Below are positions 14,937-19,908 of a DNA stretch of 19,908 bases, piece by piece. Origin of the DNA: DATFWC01 sp045801465 (GTDB taxonomy: Bacteria > Pseudomonadota > Alphaproteobacteria > Rhizobiales > Xanthobacteraceae); NCBI GenBank assembly GCA_045801465.1, contig JBJMSU010000069.1, positions 1-19,908 on the forward strand, written 5' to 3'. A program made the position numbers and the translations under genes. How positions within the stretch are numbered: the first letter of the stretch is position 1; each line of letters begins with the position of its first letter. Below the pieces are notes generated by a model. The model ran no database searches and was not told the origin of the DNA. It worked only from the letters and a program-made list of their open reading frames with translations.

Positions 14937-15632
14937 ATGATCGACGATCCGCGCATCGTGCGAGGCATGCGCCGCCAGTCGGCGTTGCGCGCCGAGCGAC
15001 TGCAGGCGGGCGCCAAGCTGATCGGCTGGAAGGTCGGCTTCGGCGCGCCGGCCGCGATGGAGAAGCTGCGCATATCGGGACCTCTCATTGGTTTTCTCCT
15101 GGATCGGGCGCTTCTCTCTTCGCCCGCGCACATCTCGCTCGCGGGCTGGCACAAGCCGGTGGCCGAGCCGGAAATCGCGGTCCATATCGGGCGCGATGTT
15201 TCGGGCGAAGCGGACCGCGACAGCGCACGCGCGGCAATTTCCGCGCTCGCACCGGCGATCGAAGTGGCCGACGTGGACGGGCCGAACGATGACGTCGAAG
15301 CTGTCCTGGCTGGCAATATTTTTCAGCGGCACGTGGTGCTCGCAGCGCTCGACACGACGCGTGCCGGCGCTCGTCTCGATGGATTGATCGGCCGCGTGAC
15401 GCGATCGGGCCGCGCGCTCGATGTGCCGGACGATCTCCAGGCCAATACCGGAGACCTGATCGACATCGTTCGCCATGTCGCCGCCGTCGCGGCGCAGTTC
15501 GGCGATGGCCTGCGCGCCGGCCACTTCATCATCGCCGGCTCCGTCGTGGCGCCCCTCTTTGTCGAGCCGGACGAGACCGTCACGTTCGCGCTTCATCCGA
15601 TCGGCGCGGTCTCAGTGGCATTTGACAGGTAA
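14937..15632 (+). CDS. FAH-superfamily 2-keto-4-pentenoate hydratase / 4-oxalocrotonate decarboxylase-like enzyme
   Basis: This is a 231-residue enzyme of the fumarylacetoacetase-related hydratase/decarboxylase family, which works in meta-cleavage pathways for aromatic compounds. The segment LIGWKVGFGAPAAM (28-41) matches the family's GYKVGLTS block. Likely metal ligands are E77 and E79 (AEPEIAV) and E109 (AIEVAD). GNIFQRHVVLA is at 126-136, and AGHFIIAGSVVAPLFV carries the C-terminal active-site block. It is about 25-30 residues shorter than typical members (around 260), mainly at the N terminus. It follows the cupin by only four bases. A meta-cleavage or oxalocrotonate-type step fits the surrounding Mo-hydroxylase and amidohydrolase, but no ring-cleaving dioxygenase of a recognised type is in the window. 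Confidence 0.85.
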   Translation: MIDDPRIVRGMRRQSALRAERLQAGAKLIGWKVGFGAPAAMEKLRISGPLIGFLLDRALLSSPAHISLAGWHKPVAEPEIAVHIGRDVSGEADRDSARAAISALAPAIEVADVDGPNDDVEAVLAGNIFQRHVVLAALDTTRAGARLDGLIGRVTRSGRALDVPDDLQANTGDLIDIVRHVAAVAAQFGDGLRAGHFIIAGSVVAPLFVEPDETVTFALHPIGAVSVAFDR

Positions 15633-15968
15633 GCGCCTGCTCGGACTGCCCGGTCCCCTATGGTCGAGACGCGTCGCTCTCATCCTGAGCAGTCACCCCC
15701 ATCCTTCGAGACGCCCGCTTCGCGGGCTCCTCAGGATGAGGGACGACTGCGAAGGACGCGACGCTCCTCACCATGAGGGATCGCTACGATAGACCTCATC
15801 CTGAGGAGCGCCCGCAGGGCGAGCGATCGCCACAGCGATCGCGAGGGGCGTCTCGAAGGATGGGGTCGTTCACGAACTGATCGCAATTCATCGAGACCAG
15901 GGAGGCGCACTGCGCCGAGCGTTAACAACGCGGTTTCAGGCGCCTTGCCCACCCTACAGCGCTGCGCG
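15633..15968. other. 336-nt intergenic region filled by repeats
   Basis: This lies between the hydratase gene and the 3' end of the convergent LLM gene. Most of it is the family-C palindrome (15695-15866). At 15937-15962, GGCGCCTTGCCCACCCTACA resembles a fragment of another interspersed repeat I recall from Bradyrhizobium-like genomes (GTAGGGTGGGCAAAG); that identity is from memory. Short open frames here are repeat sequence, and no gene is supported. Confidence 0.65.
15695..15866. repeat. Family-C palindromic repeat
   Basis: The outer arms CCATCCTTCGAGACGCCC (15699-15716) and GGGGCGTCTCGAAGGATGG (15845-15863) are complementary. Inner arms CTCCTCAGGATGAG (from about 15727) and CTCATCCTGAGGAG (from about 15795) are also complementary, with small hairpins CGCCCGCTTCGCGGG and GCGATCGCCACAGCGATCGC in between. 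It lies between convergent genes and could act as a transcript end. A fragment occurs at 4795-4835. Confidence 0.85.
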
Positions 15969-17045
15969 TCACGCGCGCATGCGCGCCGGCTGCGGCGGGC
16001 GGAATTTGGGGATCACCTCGCCGGCGAACATTTCCAGCGAGGCGAGCGCCTTCTCCACGCCGTACCACGGCGGGTAGTGCAGCATGAGCGAGGCGGCGCC
16101 GGTCATCGCCTCGAGGCGCTCGATCTTCTCGATCACGGTCGCCGGCGAGCCGTGCAGGATGATGTCGCGCAACAGCGTGTCGTAGTTGCGCTGGCTGGTG
16201 GCGCCGCCTTGCGACACGGTGCCGAGATAACCCGAGGTGTGGCCGCTGGAGAAATGCTTAAGGTGGCGCATGATGACGGATTCGCTGTCGCGCCGGGCCT
16301 GGGCGTCCGTCTCCGCGACATAGACGTAGCGGGCGATATCGACGTGGCCGCGCGCCGGATTGGCGCGCAGTTGCGGCGGCGTCTCGTCGAGCGCCGTCCG
16401 GTACGTGGCGACTTGGCGCGCGAGTTCCTCGAACGGCGTCCAGGTGGACAACAGGAGACCGAAGCCCATGCGCCCGGCCGCCGCGATCGACCGGTCGGTG
16501 GCGCCGGCCAGGAAAATCGGCGGATGCGGCTGCTGCAGGCCATGCGGGAACAGCTCGTAGGCGCCGTCGACCTTGACATTGAAATGCGTGCCCCGGTGAT
16601 CGCTGCGCTTGTTATGGAACAGCTCGATCAATAACGGCAGCGCCTCTTCCTGGATCTCGCGCCGGGCCTCGAAGTCGATGCCGAAGCCGTCGAACTCGTA
16701 CTTGCGGTAGCCGGACCCGAGCCCAAGCACGAAGCGGCCATTGCTCAGGATGTCGATGAAGGCCGCGTTCTCGGCCACGCGCAACGGGTTGGCGAGCGGC
16801 AGCGTCACCACCGCGGTGCCGATCTTGATGCGCCGGGTAAGCGCCGCAAGATAACCGGCATAGACGAACACATCGGGCATGATGCCGTATTCATTGCTGA
16901 AATGATGCTCGGCGATCCACGCGATGTCGAAGCCGATCTCGTCGGCGCGCAGGATTTCGCGGGTCACGCGCGCATGCACGTCGCGATGCGGATAGGGCTC
17001 GGCGTCCGTATTCGGGTGCGACGTAAACAGAATGCCGAATTCCAT
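15969..17045 (-). CDS. LLM-class flavin-dependent oxidoreductase (bacterial-luciferase-like monooxygenase)
   Basis: This is a 358-residue TIM-barrel flavoprotein of the luciferase-like family, using reduced FMN (or F420 in other branches) and oxygen. The family block WIAEHHF (43-49) is intact. TAVVTLPLANPLRVAE (77-92) and SNGRFVLGLGSGYRKYEF (101-118) are the flavin-binding regions, and PIFLAGATDRSIAAAGRMGFG follows at about 175-195. Because no F420 gene context is visible, FMN with a separate reductase is the likelier choice (inference). No flavin reductase gene is in the window. The ATG at 17045 is preceded on its strand by GAAGGAG about ten bases away. It stands alone and may oxidise an intermediate of the pathway. 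Confidence 0.9.
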   Translation of the reverse strand: MEFGILFTSHPNTDAEPYPHRDVHARVTREILRADEIGFDIAWIAEHHFSNEYGIMPDVFVYAGYLAALTRRIKIGTAVVTLPLANPLRVAENAAFIDILSNGRFVLGLGSGYRKYEFDGFGIDFEARREIQEEALPLLIELFHNKRSDHRGTHFNVKVDGAYELFPHGLQQPHPPIFLAGATDRSIAAAGRMGFGLLLSTWTPFEELARQVATYRTALDETPPQLRANPARGHVDIARYVYVAETDAQARRDSESVIMRHLKHFSSGHTSGYLGTVSQGGATSQRNYDTLLRDIILHGSPATVIEKIERLEAMTGAASLMLHYPPWYGVEKALASLEMFAGEVIPKFRPPQPARMRA

Positions 17046-17184
17046 GCCTTGAGCGCTCCTTCAACTCCCGTTTCCGGGTCGATCATGGTTGTTTCGGCAA
17101 GTCATGCCAAGGCCCCGGGACCTTCGCGCGGCCCGTGGACCCATCCGAGCGTGCTGAATTTCGCTTGGCTGGTCCGTGACCGCG

Positions 17185-17214
17185 AAAAAGCCCGGCCCGG
17201 ACTTGATCCGGGCC
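17185..17214 (-). terminator. Intrinsic terminator for the small membrane-protein gene
   Basis: Read on the minus strand, GGCCCGGA-TCAAG-TCCGGGCC makes a perfect 8-bp GC-rich stem with a 5-nt loop. After GGGC it is followed by TTTTT. It lies about 90 nt past the stop of the minus-strand gene at 17304-17768, the right place and direction to end that transcript before the LLM gene. Confidence 0.75.
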
Positions 17215-17303
17215 GAATACCGGTTTTCGGAAACGAGAGCAGGATGACGATTCGAAGCAAAGTCGTCTCGCTCTCACGGGAGCTTCGCGACAGTGGTCCA
17301 ATG

Positions 17304-17768
17304 CTATGGCCGGCTTCCGGTCGTCTCGCCCTGTCCGGTGGTCTGACGCGACGGCCTGTTGGCGCTGTCGTCCGGCGGTCCGGTGTTGCTGCGCTCGAAC
17401 ACCGTGACGGTCGACAAAGCCGGCAGGTTGAGGTTGTTGATCACCCACAGGCCGGCCAGCGCAACCACGCCGGCGAGCAATATCGAGGGAAGTGTGACGA
17501 CCAAGGCGCCGAGGAAGCTCGCGAATGCAGCCAGGACATGGACGCCCGCATACCACAGCTGCCTTGCCGCGATGAACAGGAAATAGGCGACGAAGGCAAT
17601 GACAATGATGAGCACGACCTGTTTCCAAATCGGCCAACTCTCCCACGGTGCCTGCATCATCTTGGTGATCTGGTCGATCGACCAAGTCCAGACGAGCTGA
17701 ACGAACCGGAAGATCGCGGCGATGCCCTGCTGCAGGAACTGCAGAAACTGATCGAAGATCTGTTTCAT
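17304..17768 (-). CDS. Small membrane protein of unknown function
   Basis: I do not recognise this family. The 154-residue protein starts with an amphipathic, Gln/Phe-rich region (MKQIFDQFLQFLQQG). One clear membrane segment is at about 48-67 (WKQVVLIIVIAFVAYFLFIA) and a long hydrophobic region at about 77-110 could form one or two more. The tail from 125 is hydrophilic and rich in Thr, Gly and Ser. The ATG at 17768 has GGAGGG about ten bases upstream, which favours it over a TTG start five codons earlier. It lies 169 nt downstream of the minus-strand Liv permease gene and has its own terminator. It might share that transcript or be independent. The similarity of two of its features to a transporter partner is not enough to assign a role. 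Confidence 0.7.
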   Translation of the reverse strand: MKQIFDQFLQFLQQGIAAIFRFVQLVWTWSIDQITKMMQAPWESWPIWKQVVLIIVIAFVAYFLFIAARQLWYAGVHVLAAFASFLGALVVTLPSILLAGVVALAGLWVINNLNLPALSTVTVFERSNTGPPDDSANRPSRQTTGQGETTGSRP

Positions 17769-17937
17769 GGCCGAGCCCTCCAAGCCCGGGCCCCGTGAAC
17801 AGCCTCAATGAACTCAATGACAATCACTTGCAGGGGCGCAGTGCGCCTGCTGATCAGGGGCCGGGTCTAGAAGAACGCCGCTACGTTCCTTCGGTTCCCA
17901 AGACAAACGCATCGCTCCAGGTGCGGGCAGGGACGCG

Positions 17938-18891
17938 TCACTGGTTGAGCCACCGCCGCGCGAACCCCAACAAGCCCTGCGGCATGAAGATGACCATGGC
18001 GATGAAGATCACGCCGACCGGAATGAGATAGTACTCGGTGAAGAAGCGCGAGAAGAGTTCGCGCAGCAGCAGGAAGAATCCGGCGCCGGCGATGGGTCCG
18101 ACCAGCGTGCCCATGCCGCCCATCACGTTGAAGATGACCGCCTCGCCGGAGACCAGAAAGTAGACGAAATCGGGCGCCGCGAAGCGGTTCTGGATGGCAT
18201 AGAGCACGCCGGCCAGTCCCGCGAACAGGCCGGACAGCATCACCGCCACCATTTTGTAGCGTTCGACCGGATAGCCGATGGCGCGAGTCCGCGGCTCGTT
18301 CTCGCGGATCGACTGCAGCACCATGCCGAACGGCGACTGCGTGATGCGCCTGAGAAGCAGATAGGACGCCGCGACGACGGCGAGCACGAACCAGTGCAGC
18401 GTCGCCGAGGTGAACGGGACCGAGAACAGCCCGGGAATGGCGAGTGCCGGCCGGCTGAACGTCAGGCCGTTTTCGCCGCCGGTCACCTCGGTCCAGGTGA
18501 AGATGATGACGTAGAAGATCTGCGAAAAGATCAACGTCGTGATGGCGAAGTAGATGTCGCGCAGGCGGGTGGAGAAATAGGCCACGAACAAGGCGACGCC
18601 GCCGGCACCGATGAGCCCATAGACAATCGCCAGCCACAGATTGGGCGGCCGGACCATGAGCAGCGCCGCCGCCGCGCCATACATGCCGAGACCGAAGAAG
18701 GCCGAGTGGCCGAACGAGATCATGCCGGCGTAGCCGATCAGGATGTCGGACGACATAGCCAACAGGCCCCAGATCAGGATTTCGGTGAGGAACCGACGCC
18801 AGAATTCCGGCAGCACCAGCGGCGCCACCACGAGCAGCGCCAGGATGACGGAAAATCCGATCCAGTAGGTCGCGGTATGGCGGTTGGTCAT
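17938..18891 (-). CDS. livM: Second Liv-type ABC transporter permease, LivM family
   Basis: This is a 317-residue inner-membrane permease. Family blocks are GYAGMISFGHSAFFGLGMY (53-71) in the classical form, LRDIYFAITTLIFSQI (110-125) and the coupling loop around SIRENEPRTRAIGY. It has about eight to nine hydrophobic segments. The ATG at 18891 overlaps the upstream LivH stop (ATGA). The open frame continues upstream through livH as shadow only. It keeps the standard GQ/GM-SLG/SFG motif that the first LivM at 1144 has altered, so the two transporters are not recent duplicates. It is the last recognised Liv gene of the minus-strand operon in the window. Confidence 0.94.
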   Translation of the reverse strand: MTNRHTATYWIGFSVILALLVVAPLVLPEFWRRFLTEILIWGLLAMSSDILIGYAGMISFGHSAFFGLGMYGAAAALLMVRPPNLWLAIVYGLIGAGGVALFVAYFSTRLRDIYFAITTLIFSQIFYVIIFTWTEVTGGENGLTFSRPALAIPGLFSVPFTSATLHWFVLAVVAASYLLLRRITQSPFGMVLQSIRENEPRTRAIGYPVERYKMVAVMLSGLFAGLAGVLYAIQNRFAAPDFVYFLVSGEAVIFNVMGGMGTLVGPIAGAGFFLLLRELFSRFFTEYYLIPVGVIFIAMVIFMPQGLLGFARRWLNQ

Positions 18892-19766
18892 TTGGGCGTG
18901 GGCACGAACAGGCCGGTGGGGCGGAACAGGAGGGTCAGCACCAGCACGACGAAGGAGACGATGACGGCCTGGGCCGGGCTCACCCAGATCGACGCGTAGG
19001 CTTCCAGGAGGCTGATGAAGATCGACGCGGCGATCGAGCCGCCGAGATTGCCCATGCCGCCGACCACCACCACGATGAAGGCCTTGAGGACCCAGTCGAG
19101 GCCCATGGCGTGATTGATGCCGATCAGCGGTCCGAACAGCACGCCGCTGGCCGCCGCCATGCCGGCGCCGATGGCGAACACGCCGGTGTGCACCCACGGC
19201 ACGGGGATGCCCATGGCCTGGGCCATGAAACGGTCCTGCGTGGTGGCGCGAATCCAGACGCCGTAGCGGCCGTACTTGAGGAACAGATAGAGCCCGCCGA
19301 TGATGGCGGCCGACAGCACCGCGATCAGCACCCGATACCAGGGATACACGAGGTAGAAGAGCTCGAATTGCCCCGTGATGGGCTCCTGGATCTTGCGCGG
19401 CACCGGACCGAAGTGCCACAGCGCATAATTCTGCAGCACCAACGATATGCCGAAGGTGGCGAGGATCGTGGTCAGCGGATCGCGGCCGAGCAGCGGCCGC
19501 AAGGTCGTCACCTGCAGCGCCGCGCCCATCAGCGCCACGGTCAGCGTCGACACCACCAGCGCGACCCAGAAGCTGCCGGATGTCACAAGCACGACCGCGC
19601 CGATGTAGGCGCCCAGCATGAAGAGCTCGCCGTGGGCGAAGTTCACCACGTCCATGATGCCGAAGATCAGCGTCAGTCCCGAGGCGACCAGCGCCAGGAT
19701 CATGCCGGTGACAATGCCGTTGACCGTCTGGATGGCGATGATGTCCCAGGGGATGCCCGCAAGCAT
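18888..19766 (-). CDS. livH: Second Liv-type ABC transporter permease, LivH family
   Basis: This is a 292-residue inner-membrane permease. The N-terminal family block ILALVASGLTLIFGIMDVVNFAHGE (about 23-47) is classical. DPLTTILATFGISLVLQN is at 96-113, the coupling loop IRATTQDRFMAQAMGI at 172-187, and the C terminus carries the KAFIVVVVGGMGNLGGS block and RPTGLF. The ATG at 19766 follows the stop of the upstream ATPase gene by four bases. With the following LivM it forms the permease pair of a second importer. It is clearly diverged from the 272-1147 LivH. Confidence 0.94.
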   Translation of the reverse strand: MLAGIPWDIIAIQTVNGIVTGMILALVASGLTLIFGIMDVVNFAHGELFMLGAYIGAVVLVTSGSFWVALVVSTLTVALMGAALQVTTLRPLLGRDPLTTILATFGISLVLQNYALWHFGPVPRKIQEPITGQFELFYLVYPWYRVLIAVLSAAIIGGLYLFLKYGRYGVWIRATTQDRFMAQAMGIPVPWVHTGVFAIGAGMAAASGVLFGPLIGINHAMGLDWVLKAFIVVVVGGMGNLGGSIAASIFISLLEAYASIWVSPAQAVIVSFVVLVLTLLFRPTGLFVPTPK

Positions 19767-19770
19767 GCCT

Positions 19771-19908
19771 CTACACTCCCAGGTACTGGTGGATGACCGC
19801 GTCGTCGGCCCGGAGCGCGGCGGCCGTGGCGTGGTGCCTAACGGCGCCCTTCTCCATGATGTACACGCGATCGGAAACGGCGAGCGTGAGGGGCACGTTC
19901 TGCTCGAT
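19771..19908 (-). CDS. livF: Second Liv-type ABC transporter ATPase, LivF-like, C-terminal part only
   Basis: Reading the minus strand from the window edge gives 45 codons ending in TAG. They begin IEQNVPLTLAVSDRVYIMEK, the LivF switch region (Gln in place of switch His), and end HQYLGV, the usual YLG terminus. Everything N-terminal, including Walker A and B, lies outside the window. The stop is four bases before the livH start, so this operon runs ATPase, LivH, LivM, unlike the H-M-G-F order on the left. Confidence 0.85.
   Translation of the reverse strand: MEQNVPLTLAVSDRVYIMEKGAVRHHATAAALRADDAVIHQYLGV

Overview
The window is GC-rich, tightly packed bacterial DNA with the look of an alphaproteobacterium of the Hyphomicrobiales (Bradyrhizobium/Rhodopseudomonas/Afipia/Xanthobacteraceae type). 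This rests on the codon bias, the abundance of branched-chain-type ABC transporters and Mo-hydroxylases, and at least four families of long extragenic palindromes in the gaps that resemble repeats I recall from that order. The assignment is inference; there is no rRNA or other phylogenetic marker here. I found no tRNA, rRNA, CRISPR array, transposase or phage gene.

Layout: (1) 1-271, a 200-bp nested palindrome. (2) 272-3549, plus strand, a branched-chain-type (Liv) ABC transporter in the order H-M-G-F, every junction overlapping. (3) 3648-4754, minus strand, a medium-chain zinc-loop dehydrogenase, separated from the Liv genes by a palindrome between convergent genes. (4) 5129-6241, a Tat-exported ACMSD-type amidohydrolase. 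(5) 6340-10104, a three-subunit molybdenum hydroxylase in the order FAD subunit, [2Fe-2S] subunit, Moco subunit. (6) 10265-10597, an internally deleted second ACMSD-type amidohydrolase. (7) 10657-13364, an SsuABC/TauABC-type importer (binding protein, permease, ATPase). (8) 13644-15632, a coupled trio of beta-hydroxyacid dehydrogenase, cupin and FAH-type hydratase/decarboxylase. (9) 15969-17045, minus strand, an LLM-class flavin monooxygenase-like protein. (10) 17304-17768, minus strand, a small membrane protein followed by an intrinsic terminator. (11) 17938-19908, minus strand, a second Liv transporter (end of the ATPase gene, then H, then M), cut by the window edge.

Taken together this reads as a catabolic island for an imported small organic, probably aromatic or N-heterocyclic, acid. 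Three ABC importers of two types could bring in substrate. The Mo-hydroxylase would hydroxylate it, the LLM flavoprotein and cupin could act on ring or side-chain oxidation, and the amidohydrolase, FAH-type enzyme and dehydrogenases could decarboxylate, hydrate and oxidise ring-cleavage products. The substrate cannot be named from sequence. No regulator gene is visible in the window.

The most distinctive features are the palindromic repeats. Two same-orientation copies of a 200-bp element each end about 40 nt before a start codon. Another palindrome overlaps the likely start codon of the importer ATPase gene. The deletion remnant of an amidohydrolase lies just after a third. I did not find a clearly new defence or mobile system; the novelty is an unassigned catabolic pathway and the repeat architecture.
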